This document shows, piece by piece, positions 53,550 through 62,438 of a stretch of DNA of 64,000 bases. Positions within the stretch are counted from its first letter, which is position 1; each line of letters starts with the position of its first letter. This DNA is from Coraliomargarita sp965656715 (lineage in GTDB: Bacteria > Verrucomicrobiota > Verrucomicrobiia > Opitutales > Coraliomargaritaceae), in assembly GCA_965656715.1 (NCBI GenBank), contig CBFHLR010000016.1, positions 1 to 64,000 of the forward strand. Reading direction: 5' to 3'. The position numbers were made by a program, and so were the translations under genes. The notes beneath the pieces were generated by a model. The model saw only the letters and a list, made by a program, of their open reading frames with translations, was not told the DNA's origin and did no database searches.

Positions 53550-54776
53550 TTAGTGGTTGTTCAATTGCAGCTTGGGGTGCAGTTGTTGGAGGATGGCATT
53601 GGTGCGCTCGGCCAGCTCTGGGGTCGTTTTAAGCTGCCTGAATTGTTGGCTCAGAAGGCACAGGCCGACGGCAAGGATCAGTGAAAGTCCACCGCTGATA
53701 CCGAGCTCGATCTTTTTGGAAGGCCCACTGGGGCGGCTGGGAATTGCTGCTTGGCGGATAATTGCAAGATTGCCGATCGGTTGTTCGGCCCGAATCCGAT
53801 AGATGTCGGCTTTGGTTGCAATGGTTGCGAGCATGTCGCGTTGGAAACGTGCCTCTTGTTGGAGGCGTGTATAGGCGATGTTGAAGCGGCCGAAGCCATC
53901 TGTGCTGACGTCTCCGATAACGCTTTGCTTGGAGTTGTTCATCTGACGCTCAATGGCAGCATGGCGTGCGCGTGCAGCTTTCACTTCTTGCGATTCTTCG
54001 GTGTAGCTGAGCAGTAACTCCTGCAGGTCCGTATCCAGTTTGTCGCGTTCAGCACGCAGCTCGCGGAGTGCTCTGAGTTGGTTGCTTGCCTGCAGGTCGG
54101 TGTCGATCAGCCCGTAGTTCTCTGCGAGCTCGCCGATACGATGTTCCGTTTCTTCCAAGCGCTTCCGGGCAAGTAAGTAGGCTTTGTCTAGGTGGTCGGC
54201 TTGGCTGATCAGTAATCTCTGCTCGATCGAACGGCTCACGCGCTCGCATTCCTCAAACATCGTGTTGGCAATGCTGGCTGAAAGCTCTGGATCATTGCTG
54301 GTAACACTGATCTTTATGATACCCTCTTCCGTGGTGCTAACTTCAATCATACTGCGTAAAGCATTGATGACTTCTTCGGAGCGATCGCCCTCCGAGATGT
54401 TGCCTGCTAATTGCGCTTGATGCTTGTTTGCGATTTCGGTGAGCACCGCACGGGACATGATGATGGTGCTGTAGAGGTTCGGGTTAGGTGGGAGCATTAG
54501 GTTCCCGGCATTACTACGTCCTGCCCGGTCGTCGGTCGCTTCGACGGAGCTCGTGTCGATCGCTGCATCGACTACGGCCTTCTCTCTGGGTAGCAGCACC
54601 GCCACCGCAGAGGCTTCATAGCGATAGGGCATTTGTGCGAGTCGAAGGATGCCGATCAGTATGCCGACGACTAGCACAGTAGTGAATTTCCACTTGTTGC
54701 TGAGGATCGCATCAAGCAGGTCCAAGAATGGCTCTTGCCATGCGACTTTACGGATCTCTGTTTGGTTCTGATTCAT
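53550..54776 (-). CDS. Wzz-type polysaccharide co-polymerase (chain-length determinant)
   Basis: A 408-residue protein with two membrane helices (about 30-50 and 368-388) bracketing a periplasmic domain with strong coiled-coil character (about 190-280). The N-terminal stretch LDAILSNKWKFTTVLVVGIL and the RYEASAVAVLL strand match the Wzz/polysaccharide co-polymerase fold. No C-terminal tyrosine-kinase domain is attached, so it is a PCP-1/PCP-2b type. It lies 14 bases downstream of the SLBB export gene. Confidence 0.88.
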   Translation of the reverse strand: MNQNQTEIRKVAWQEPFLDLLDAILSNKWKFTTVLVVGILIGILRLAQMPYRYEASAVAVLLPREKAVVDAAIDTSSVEATDDRAGRSNAGNLMLPPNPNLYSTIIMSRAVLTEIANKHQAQLAGNISEGDRSEEVINALRSMIEVSTTEEGIIKISVTSNDPELSASIANTMFEECERVSRSIEQRLLISQADHLDKAYLLARKRLEETEHRIGELAENYGLIDTDLQASNQLRALRELRAERDKLDTDLQELLLSYTEESQEVKAARARHAAIERQMNNSKQSVIGDVSTDGFGRFNIAYTRLQQEARFQRDMLATIATKADIYRIRAEQPIGNLAIIRQAAIPSRPSGPSKKIELGISGGLSLILAVGLCLLSQQFRQLKTTPELAERTNAILQQLHPKLQLNNH

Positions 54777-54790
54777 CGAAGGATGCTTGC

Positions 54791-57517
54791 TTAGTCGAGG
54801 AACACGGCGGCGTTGACGTTGGCGTCGAGGCCGGATTGCTCGGGGGTGAATGGGCTGACCAGTGAGACGTCGAATTCCTTGTTTCCGTTAGCTGTGATGA
54901 CCGCGATCTCGGCCAACTGCCGAGTCAACATGACCAGATCGCCGAACTGCGCTGCGAAAGTCCGCTTCATTGGTTGTGTTGGTGCGAGGAGCACATCGCC
55001 GGCATAGAGCATGGTGTGCTTCTTGATAAAACCCTTGGATTTCTTGGAGCGTTCGATCTCGCCGTTGGCGCGGATGACATAGATCAAGTCTTCTTCTGCC
55101 ATTTCGGTGAGCCCGCCTGCTTTTTCCAGTGCGTCTTCGACGCTGACGCCTTCGGTCACGACGAAAGTGATCGGGCGGAAGACATCTCCAGAGACGCTTA
55201 CAGTGGAATGACTACGAGGGATCGTCAGGCTGTCGCCACTTTGCAGAGGGAGATTGTAAGCACTGCTAGGAAACTCGGCATTGTTAAATGGAATCACGAT
55301 GCGGCCGTTTGCATTCTCGTTCGACATACGGCTGAGCAAGTCTTTGGTTTGCTCGAGCGCGATCTTGGCGGCGAGGCCTTCTTTCGAGCGGCCGGTTTGC
55401 ACCATCCGTTCAAGTGAGCCTTCCGCGAGACGGCGGGTGCGTTCGATCAAGTTGTCGAGGCGGCTTTGTTGGAGTCTGCGTGTGGACTCGCGGGTAAAAA
55501 CGCCTGCGCGCAAATCGGCGTCTTCGAGGATGCCGCCGGCGGCCTTAATCAAGTCGGTGATTTGAGCGCCATCGGGAAAGATGTATTCACCGGGAAAGCG
55601 CACACGGCCGTCGATGCGCACACGGATCTGTGCGCGCTGCAGCGAGCGAATCACCAGTTTGTCACCATTGGAGAGCACCGGGTTGAAGTTGTCGTTGGTG
55701 TGGTGAATCGGGTTGAGTGCTTGCTGCAGATTGAAGCGATAGCGTTTCACATCGAGCTTGAGCGCATTGGAATCAAAGTATCGACGGATGAGTTCTGCTT
55801 CGTCGTAGTAGACTTCAGGGTTCAAGTTGCCCGCAATTGCAATGAGGTCTGAGACACGCATGGACGCGGTGAGCTCGTATTTGCCAGGACGCTGCACGGA
55901 GCCGATGATTTCAACTACCGGCTGGGGCATGGCCGTATCACGCGAGCGGATGGTGATAAGATCCAAGGGCTTCAGTTCCATGTCGTGGGCTGCGTCCTTC
56001 ATCAATGCCCGGTCCAACTGTGCAACCAGCACGCGTTTGGATTGGTAGTGCACGCTGCGCCCGGGGATTTCTTCGATGGCACGATGCTCGCCCACTTGGC
56101 GGGAGATGAATGCCTGTTTGATGTAGGCGTCTACCGTCAAACCATCGGCACGATCAATCAATTCGCTAAGCGTCATGCCGGGGGTGAACTCGTAGTCGCC
56201 AGGCCGTGCGACCTCACCTTCGATACGAACAATGGCTTGGCGTTGATCATCAACCGCCTCGACCATGAGCAACTCGCCGTCGTGCATGGCCTCTTGTATG
56301 CCGGTTTCATTGAGTTCAATGTCGCAACGTTTACGTCCGCGGCCATCGATGGTGCGTTCGATTTGAGCGAGTGGTGTGAAGGAGAACGGAGTCAGGCCGC
56401 CGGCGATTTCCAAGGCGTCAGCGACTGTGAAGTGCTTTTGCTTGAGTTCATAGATGCCTGGCTCTTGCACGTAGCCTGCAACACCGACTGTGGTGCCAAT
56501 CGCAGGAATATAGAGTGTGTCTTGCTCTTGAAGTTGCGGAAACTGGGTGTTCGGGTCTGGACTGCGCAGGTAGTCGTATAGGTCGATGACAGTCTGTGTG
56601 TCGCCATTTGCGCTTGGGCGGTTCAACACAATTTGGCGTAAGGAGCCATCTTTGTTCACACCGCCGGCGGCACTGAGAGCGACAATTAGATTTGAAAGCG
56701 CTGGCACTTCAATGCGGCCTGGGTTAGCGACGCGGCCTACAACATTGACTTGAATGGCACGGCGCTGGCCGATGCTCACAGTGAGTTCAAAACTGTGTCG
56801 GCGTTCGTTGAGAAATGCCAGCAGGTGTGCGTGCAAGTTACCATAACTGGTGCCTGCTACATGCAAAGTGCCAAACTCCGGAATGCTCAGCATGCCATCA
56901 TGGTCGACTGTGAGTTGATGAAATGCTTCAACTGCGCCGCTCAACGTGATCAGGATTTGATCGCCTGCACCAATGATATAGCTCGCCGGGGTCGGGCCGC
57001 TGGAGTGGACGTTCAATGCATCTGGGGAAAACACTGCATAGCCAAACTGTTCTAACTCGCGACTTGCCTGACGATCAAAGTTGCCGCCATACAGCTCTTC
57101 CAAGCGAGAACGCTCTGGCACGGCCTCGATGCTGGGGGCGGCTGCTTGCAAGTCATTATCTTGACCGATGTTGACGGTTATTGATGTGTTGGAGCTATTG
57201 TTGCTCGCGCCTGAGCGCAGGCGGTTGTTTGAGCGACGTGGATTGGCATCCCTGCGAGGTGCATCCGTGGATAAGGGGTTAAGCAAATTCTTAGGTGTTC
57301 CCCATGGCCAGTTGTCATCGGCGGGGGCCACTGTGCGTTCCGCTTGAGCGGGTGTCTCGGTTGCAGAATCCGTGTAATGTGGAACCGGTTTCACCTCTTC
57401 ACGAAGGCGATAGGCCCAATCGTAGGAGCTGGACTCGTCTGCGAAGAGTGTGGAGCAAAACAGTAGACTGAGGAGCAGTTTTGTTTTGCGGCAGTTGGTG
57501 AAGTGGAGCGTCTTCAT
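54791..57517 (-). CDS. Polysaccharide export protein with multiple SLBB domains (Wza-like)
   Basis: A 908-residue outer-envelope export protein. The signal peptide is MKTLHFTNCRKTKLLLSLLFC. A Pro/Asn-rich linker (about 60-115) leads to the Wza/polysaccharide export domain (about 175-255, YIIGAGDQILITLSGAV), then several SLBB beta-grasp repeats, visible as VNVVGRVANPGRIEVPALS, VGVAGYVQEPGIYELKQKHF, IVRIEGEVARPGDYEFTPGM, EIIGSVQRPGKYELTASMRV and RVRIDGRVRFPGEYIFPDGA. It forms the channel or adaptor through which polymer leaves the cell. Long multi-SLBB forms are common in Verrucomicrobia and Bacteroidetes. Confidence 0.93.
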   Translation of the reverse strand: MKTLHFTNCRKTKLLLSLLFCSTLFADESSSYDWAYRLREEVKPVPHYTDSATETPAQAERTVAPADDNWPWGTPKNLLNPLSTDAPRRDANPRRSNNRLRSGASNNSSNTSITVNIGQDNDLQAAAPSIEAVPERSRLEELYGGNFDRQASRELEQFGYAVFSPDALNVHSSGPTPASYIIGAGDQILITLSGAVEAFHQLTVDHDGMLSIPEFGTLHVAGTSYGNLHAHLLAFLNERRHSFELTVSIGQRRAIQVNVVGRVANPGRIEVPALSNLIVALSAAGGVNKDGSLRQIVLNRPSANGDTQTVIDLYDYLRSPDPNTQFPQLQEQDTLYIPAIGTTVGVAGYVQEPGIYELKQKHFTVADALEIAGGLTPFSFTPLAQIERTIDGRGRKRCDIELNETGIQEAMHDGELLMVEAVDDQRQAIVRIEGEVARPGDYEFTPGMTLSELIDRADGLTVDAYIKQAFISRQVGEHRAIEEIPGRSVHYQSKRVLVAQLDRALMKDAAHDMELKPLDLITIRSRDTAMPQPVVEIIGSVQRPGKYELTASMRVSDLIAIAGNLNPEVYYDEAELIRRYFDSNALKLDVKRYRFNLQQALNPIHHTNDNFNPVLSNGDKLVIRSLQRAQIRVRIDGRVRFPGEYIFPDGAQITDLIKAAGGILEDADLRAGVFTRESTRRLQQSRLDNLIERTRRLAEGSLERMVQTGRSKEGLAAKIALEQTKDLLSRMSNENANGRIVIPFNNAEFPSSAYNLPLQSGDSLTIPRSHSTVSVSGDVFRPITFVVTEGVSVEDALEKAGGLTEMAEEDLIYVIRANGEIERSKKSKGFIKKHTMLYAGDVLLAPTQPMKRTFAAQFGDLVMLTRQLAEIAVITANGNKEFDVSLVSPFTPEQSGLDANVNAAVFLD

Positions 57518-57549
57518 TGCCGTTCTGGGGTTGGAGTTGTATTGGAGAC

Positions 57550-60468
57550 TCAGCCGATGGATATGGCCTGTTGGAAGCTGTGTGCCATGGTTCGAGGGCT
57601 GTAGGAGCGAATGACTTGTTGTGCGGCGCGGCCCACCTGTGTGAGGTCGCGTCGTTGCAGCACTTGCTGGAGGCGTTGTGCGGCGTGTTCGGTTGCACTG
57701 AAGTCGATGGAAAAGCCGGTTTCACCGTCGCGAATTAGATCATCGCAGCAGCCTGCATATTTGGAGCAAAGTGTGGGCGTGCCGCAGATGCTGGCTTCGT
57801 TGACCGCTAGACCCCAGACATCGCCGCAGCTGGGAAAAATGTTGAGATCGGCCGCGGCATACCAGTATGGCATGCTTTGTGGGGGCACGCTGCCGACATG
57901 TTCGATGTAGCGTGAGTCTTGTTGTGCGACGAGTTCAGCCAGTGGTCCTGTGCCGACAAAGACGAGTTTCCACTCTGCTTTCAATTCATCTGGAAGCGCG
58001 TTCCAGCTGTCTAGCATGTGCTCAATGCCCTTGAGTGGAATCAAGCGGCCAACAACAACGGCGAGCTTTTGCCTTGGAGCATAGACTTTACGTAAGGTTT
58101 GGATTTGGCGGCTCGCTTTGTCGCTGTAGAGCGCGCGTAAGTAGCTCGCGTGGTCGGCGGCGTTGGGAGCATCGATGATCTTGGCTTCCGGGACTCCCCA
58201 GTGGCGTAAGACTTCATGTGCCTGGGTGCCCATGCCAACGACGGTGGCAGCTTGCTTGAGTAAAACGCTGCGCCATAGCTTGCGGAGGAATCCTTGTTGT
58301 GCGCTGACTCGAGACTGGTAGGACCAAATGACTAACTTGGTGCGGGTGACTTTGCAGTAAGCGGCAGCAAAGGCAGTGCGGAAACCGAGCTCCAAGCTGA
58401 TGACGACCTTCGGTTTAAAGCGAAACAGCTGGTAGGGCAGACCATAGGGGACATGCTTGGTTAACTTCTGAGTATAGCGAGTCGAGCCATTGCTGACCTC
58501 GGTTTGTTTCCAACTGAAGGAGTGTGTTTGCTCGATGGGTAAGTCATCGATTGAGACGTTCCAGTCGCGATCAAACTCGGACTGTGCATCTACGAAAATT
58601 CGCAAATCGATACCCTTTGTGTGTGCTAAGCTTTTAAAGACAGGTTTGCGGTAGGGGCTAACAATGTTGGTGAGGAAGGCGACGCGCTGGGTAGAGCTGT
58701 CATGCTTTTTTGGATACGCGACATGTCGTGTAGTGCTGGATGGCACCATATACGCATGTAGTCCCCCGAGCATCAGTGGCAGTTTGAGCAAGCCGCGAAC
58801 GAGTCCTTCTGGGCGTGCGATGAGAGCCTGTGGTAGTCCCTTCAGGCTTAGCGCGGCTGCTGCTATCAGACGCTTGATTGCGCGCAGCAGCGGGTAGTTC
58901 GGTGCGCTCGTTGCTTTAACGTTACGTTCATAGATCAGGCCATTGCGGTAGGCACGTTTCCACAGCCATGCGAAGCGGGCGCGTTCGTTGGGCACGCTTT
59001 CTTCGATGATCGCTTCGCGGCAACTGCTGTAGTGTGCTCCGGCCTCACTCATGCGTGCGAACAAGTGGCTGTCCGAGCCACCGCTACGACCTAACTGTTC
59101 GTCAAAACGGAAGCCGCGAGCATGAAACCAGTTACCACGCACAAGGGTGTTGCTAGTGCGTGTGGCTTGCCAGCTTAGTGCGCTGCCGCTTGCAGGCACC
59201 TCCTTGGCAAAGAACTTTCCGCGTGCCTGCCAGCCATGCTGCGTGGCATCGAATTTTGCGACTACGGGACCAAACACAGCATCGGCACGGCTGCGCTCGG
59301 CTGCAGCAACGAGTTGCACCAGCCAGTCGGGGCGGACCGTTTCATCGTCGTCGACGAATACAAAGTAGTCGGCTGGGCCCATGTCGATTGCGCGGTTACG
59401 TGCATGGGCAATGTTTTGGCGCGGCTCAACCGCATAGTGCACTGCGGAGAATTGGCTGTTGTTGCGAAAGGTTTCGACTGTGCCTTGTGCAGAGGCCTTG
59501 CCGTCGTTGTCGATAATGCGCACTTCGACCTCCTGTGCCGATGGCAGATCACAGCGGCTTAGACTTTCGAGCAATTCACCCAGTAGGTCCGGGCGTTGGT
59601 AGCTTGCGATACAGATGGCAACGCGTTGGTCGGCCGCGCTACGTTGAGGCTGGTTGCGTTGTTGCTGCTTCGCGCGCACTTGGAAGCTTTTTCCTGTTAG
59701 GTAGGCCTGTAGGACTTGCTTTACTGCAGCGACTACGAAGGCGGGGTTCGTGCTTAGATAGCGCTTGAATAAACGCTTCGGCTCACGGTAGAGGCGGTAG
59801 GCCCATTCGAGCCCGAGCGCTTGTAGGCGAGCAGGTGCCTGTGGCACCGCTCCTGCATGAAAGTCGAAGGCTGCCCCAACACCAATCAGCACGCCGGGGA
59901 TACGAGGGGAATGAGCGTGCATCCAGGTTTCTTGTTTGGGGCAGCCTATGCCAACGAGGGTGATCTGCGGTCGTGCATCCTTGAGCTCCCGGGTGATAGT
60001 GTCGTCCTCCTCGATCGAGAGGGGACGAAAGGGAGGGATGACCGATGCCACTACGTTGACATGGGGGAAACGTTTACGAACCATCGCCAGTAGCGCCGGC
60101 ATGCGCTCTGGGTGGCCTCCATAGAAGGCGACGCGCAAGCGCTCGCGGTTGGCGCGCTCGAGCAAGTGCAACATCAGGGTCGGGCCATAGACACGGCTAT
60201 TGTCCGGTTTGCCGAGCAGGCGCATCATCCAGACCAGCGGCATCCCGTCGGCGGTGTTCATGTCGGCTTGTAGAAGTGCGCGACGCAGGTTCGCGTCCCA
60301 GCGGCTGCTGGTGGTTGAGTGCACATTACAGACGCAGACGTAGCGGTGCTCATAGCGTTCTGCCCAGTCGATGATCTGGCTCGTGGCTGTGGTGTAGTCC
60401 GCATTGCGGAGTGGAATACCGATCACTTCGGTGTCGGTTTGTGCAAAATGTGGTTTGGAGCGGAACAT
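57550..60468 (-). CDS. Fused WecG/TagA-GT2-GT4 glycosyltransferase
   Basis: A 972-residue protein made of three glycosyltransferase modules. Residues about 12-250 are a WecG/TagA/CpsF (GT26) domain with NVHS (48-51), the NTADGMP segment (71-77) and GIGCPKQETW. Residues about 283-510 are a GT2 enzyme starting VAICIASYQRPDLL, with FVDDDE (371-376) as the metal-binding DxD-like motif. A hydrophobic linker (about 545-575) precedes a GT4 domain (about 596-965) with RVAFLTNIVSPYRKP, VGRLIPLKGIEHML and SCGDVWGLAVNEASICG. The reading frame is continuous. It likely adds successive sugars to the lipid-linked repeat unit. Confidence 0.92.
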   Translation of the reverse strand: MFRSKPHFAQTDTEVIGIPLRNADYTTATSQIIDWAERYEHRYVCVCNVHSTTSSRWDANLRRALLQADMNTADGMPLVWMMRLLGKPDNSRVYGPTLMLHLLERANRERLRVAFYGGHPERMPALLAMVRKRFPHVNVVASVIPPFRPLSIEEDDTITRELKDARPQITLVGIGCPKQETWMHAHSPRIPGVLIGVGAAFDFHAGAVPQAPARLQALGLEWAYRLYREPKRLFKRYLSTNPAFVVAAVKQVLQAYLTGKSFQVRAKQQQRNQPQRSAADQRVAICIASYQRPDLLGELLESLSRCDLPSAQEVEVRIIDNDGKASAQGTVETFRNNSQFSAVHYAVEPRQNIAHARNRAIDMGPADYFVFVDDDETVRPDWLVQLVAAAERSRADAVFGPVVAKFDATQHGWQARGKFFAKEVPASGSALSWQATRTSNTLVRGNWFHARGFRFDEQLGRSGGSDSHLFARMSEAGAHYSSCREAIIEESVPNERARFAWLWKRAYRNGLIYERNVKATSAPNYPLLRAIKRLIAAAALSLKGLPQALIARPEGLVRGLLKLPLMLGGLHAYMVPSSTTRHVAYPKKHDSSTQRVAFLTNIVSPYRKPVFKSLAHTKGIDLRIFVDAQSEFDRDWNVSIDDLPIEQTHSFSWKQTEVSNGSTRYTQKLTKHVPYGLPYQLFRFKPKVVISLELGFRTAFAAAYCKVTRTKLVIWSYQSRVSAQQGFLRKLWRSVLLKQAATVVGMGTQAHEVLRHWGVPEAKIIDAPNAADHASYLRALYSDKASRQIQTLRKVYAPRQKLAVVVGRLIPLKGIEHMLDSWNALPDELKAEWKLVFVGTGPLAELVAQQDSRYIEHVGSVPPQSMPYWYAAADLNIFPSCGDVWGLAVNEASICGTPTLCSKYAGCCDDLIRDGETGFSIDFSATEHAAQRLQQVLQRRDLTQVGRAAQQVIRSYSPRTMAHSFQQAISIG

Positions 60469-60480
60469 TGGGAGCGGGGG

Positions 60481-61149
60481 TTAGTGTTTGAGGAGCTTCT
60501 TGAAAATGTAGCCGAAGGTCATGCCGATCATCATCAGGTCGTAGCTGATTCTCTGGTTGCGGATGTAATGGAGCTCGCCTTCGAAGCGTAGTTTCCAGTC
60601 GGCAACGAGTTGGTCGCCCAGTGCATTATCATCGATGCAGATTTGGCCGATGCTGGTAAGCCCCGGGTGGACGGCGTAGCGCGCGTCAAAGCCGTGAATG
60701 TGCTGGCAGAGTTCGTCGTCGAGTGCGGTTGGGATCGGACGGGGCCCCACCAGCGCCATTTCGCCGCGCACGATGTTTAGTAGCTGTGGGAGTTCATCTA
60801 TCTTCAGCTTGCGTAAGGGGCGTCCGATGCGGGTGACTTGTGGGCTGTTGGCCTGAGTGCCGAGTGCGGTTTGGCGTTCGCTGTTCACTTGCATGGTTCG
60901 CAGTTTGAACACATGGAACGGCTCGCAGTTCAGACCGCGGCGGGTTTGGACGAATAGCAGCGGTCCACGGTCGCCGAACAAATTTACCACCCAGACGATC
61001 CCAAAGATTGGCAGGACGCAGAGTAGCAGTATTGCTGCGAGCACGCGTTGGATGACTAACCAGATCGCGTAGCTACGCGTCGTGGCAGCGGTTGGAGCTA
61101 GCAGGCGTTCGAGCGGGTAGCCCAATTGAAAGCCGTGGTTGTAGTTCAT
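60481..61149 (-). CDS. Undecaprenyl-phosphate sugar phosphotransferase (initiating transferase)
   Basis: A 222-residue monotopic enzyme of the bacterial sugar transferase family (WbaP/EpsL/PglC type). One membrane helix lies at about 32-55, followed by the FGDRGPLLFVQTRRGLNCEPF segment with the conserved basic/hydrophobic start, and the signature KLRTMQV, RIGRPLRKLKIDELPQLLNI, GEMALVGPRPIPTA and YAVHPGLTSIGQ. It transfers phospho-sugar to undecaprenyl phosphate to start the repeat unit. It lacks the N-terminal multi-helix part of WbaP. It is the second gene of the run. Confidence 0.92.
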   Translation of the reverse strand: MNYNHGFQLGYPLERLLAPTAATTRSYAIWLVIQRVLAAILLLCVLPIFGIVWVVNLFGDRGPLLFVQTRRGLNCEPFHVFKLRTMQVNSERQTALGTQANSPQVTRIGRPLRKLKIDELPQLLNIVRGEMALVGPRPIPTALDDELCQHIHGFDARYAVHPGLTSIGQICIDDNALGDQLVADWKLRFEGELHYIRNQRISYDLMMIGMTFGYIFKKLLKH

Positions 61150-61168
61150 GGCGTAAACCCTTTTCGGA

Positions 61169-61681
61169 TTAGAGGCCGGCTTTGCCGAGGCGTGTATTCC
61201 ACTCCTGGAGTAAGCCGCGAAGCGATTGCGCTATGCTAGAGAAGCGATTGCGTTGTTGCATGACTTCTAGCTGCTCCAGCACGTTGATATAGTTGCCGAT
61301 CACTTCAAATACCGGGTCGCAGTTGCTGGGCTGGTTCTTATCATAGACCGCATTGCAGCCCCCGTTGATTAGCGCTTTAAGTGTGTCGTTCTCTAAGGTG
61401 GACGACATGGCTACAACCAGCGCATTCGGGTTCGTTTGGCGGATTTCTTTCAACAGCTTAGTCGCCAGTCGATGCCCATTAAAGTCATTATCGATAAAGT
61501 AGACATTGAGCATCGGAGTCACGATGGGTTGGTCGTAGATCTCGATCGCGCATTGTGGAAATTGGATGGCCAGGCGGGCGCGCATGACTGTGGCGGCGAT
61601 TGGGTCATCATCAATGATACCAATGGTAGGGCGTGTGCTGGGAGCTTTCGCGGTAGTTATTTCATTATTTGGAGCTATCAT
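61169..61681 (-). CDS. Receiver-only response regulator
   Basis: A 170-residue protein with a CheY-like receiver domain (about 18-135) and no DNA-binding output domain. Acidic residues DDD (24-26), the phospho-acceptor in FIDNDFNG (D64 most likely), a threonine/serine in AMSSTLEND (91-99) and K115 in AVYDKNQ match the receiver fold. The C-terminal extension (about 130-170) is helical. It heads the exopolysaccharide run and is divergent from an H-NOX sensor and a histidine kinase, suggesting a signalling link. The 196-base gap between the divergent genes holds both promoters; no clear hexamers were found. Confidence 0.78.
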   Translation of the reverse strand: MIAPNNEITTAKAPSTRPTIGIIDDDPIAATVMRARLAIQFPQCAIEIYDQPIVTPMLNVYFIDNDFNGHRLATKLLKEIRQTNPNALVVAMSSTLENDTLKALINGGCNAVYDKNQPSNCDPVFEVIGNYINVLEQLEVMQQRNRFSSIAQSLRGLLQEWNTRLGKAGL

Positions 61682-61877
61682 GCCACCCCACGAACATAAC
61701 CCATGCCAACTTTGTTAATAAAAACTTAAGCTCTTGTTAATGAGTGTTATGCGCGTTTTTTTTCTTCGTGTAATCTGTTGGTGGAAATCCCACTTTGTAG
61801 AATTTACAGGAATTACTTTCAAAACTAGCGGGGCCTCGGGTTGAAATATGTAATTTATACAGTAGCCTCGAGGTATT

Positions 61878-62417
61878 ATGAAAGGTCTAGTGTTTACTGA
61901 ATTTCTGGAAATGGTGGAAACCCGCTTCGGCTACGAAGTCCTCGACCGTTTAACCTCATTACCCTCACTCAAAACCCACGGCGCATACACTTCGGTCGGC
62001 AACTACCCGCACGATGAGATGTTGAAGATGCTCGATGAGCTGCACGGGGCGGTGGGTCTCCCGCATAAGGAGTTGATTATGGCCTTTGCCGAATGGCTAT
62101 TTACGACCTTCCTAAAGGTGCACCCCGAATTCTTTGAGCGGGTGCACAACTCCTTCGACTTCCTGAATGGTATCGAAACCGTCATCCACAGCGAAGTGCG
62201 CCGGCTGTATCCGGATGCACGCCTGCCGGACTTTGTGTGCGAACGCCGCACCGAGAACGAGCTGGTCATGGACTATACATCCTGGCGTCCCTTTGCCGAT
62301 CTCGCCGAGGGCTTGATCCGCGCATCGAGCCAGCACTTCGGCGAGGATATTGAGGTCATTCGCGAACAGGGGCCGACTGAAGATCCTCGCAGTGCGCGTT
62401 TCATCTTAAAGCGTTAA
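61878..62417 (+). CDS. H-NOX heme-binding gas sensor
   Basis: A 179-residue H-NOX domain protein that binds heme and senses nitric oxide (or oxygen in some lineages). The start MKGLVFTEFLEMVETRFGYE is typical. The proximal heme ligand is predicted as H104 in ETVIHSEVRRLYP, and the propionate-binding YxSxR motif is Y133, S135 and R137 (DYTSWRP). In other bacteria stand-alone H-NOX proteins inhibit a partner histidine kinase or diguanylate cyclase encoded beside them. The next gene, 21 bases downstream, is such a kinase. Confidence 0.9.
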   Translation: MKGLVFTEFLEMVETRFGYEVLDRLTSLPSLKTHGAYTSVGNYPHDEMLKMLDELHGAVGLPHKELIMAFAEWLFTTFLKVHPEFFERVHNSFDFLNGIETVIHSEVRRLYPDARLPDFVCERRTENELVMDYTSWRPFADLAEGLIRASSQHFGEDIEVIREQGPTEDPRSARFILKR

Positions 62418-62438
62418 CATTGGTGTTCGACTTTCGTA

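Noticed and set aside
61682..61877. TTGAAA at 61841 and TATACA at 61856 as an H-NOX promoter
   Set aside because: The spacing of about 9 bases is far from 16-18, so no promoter is called.
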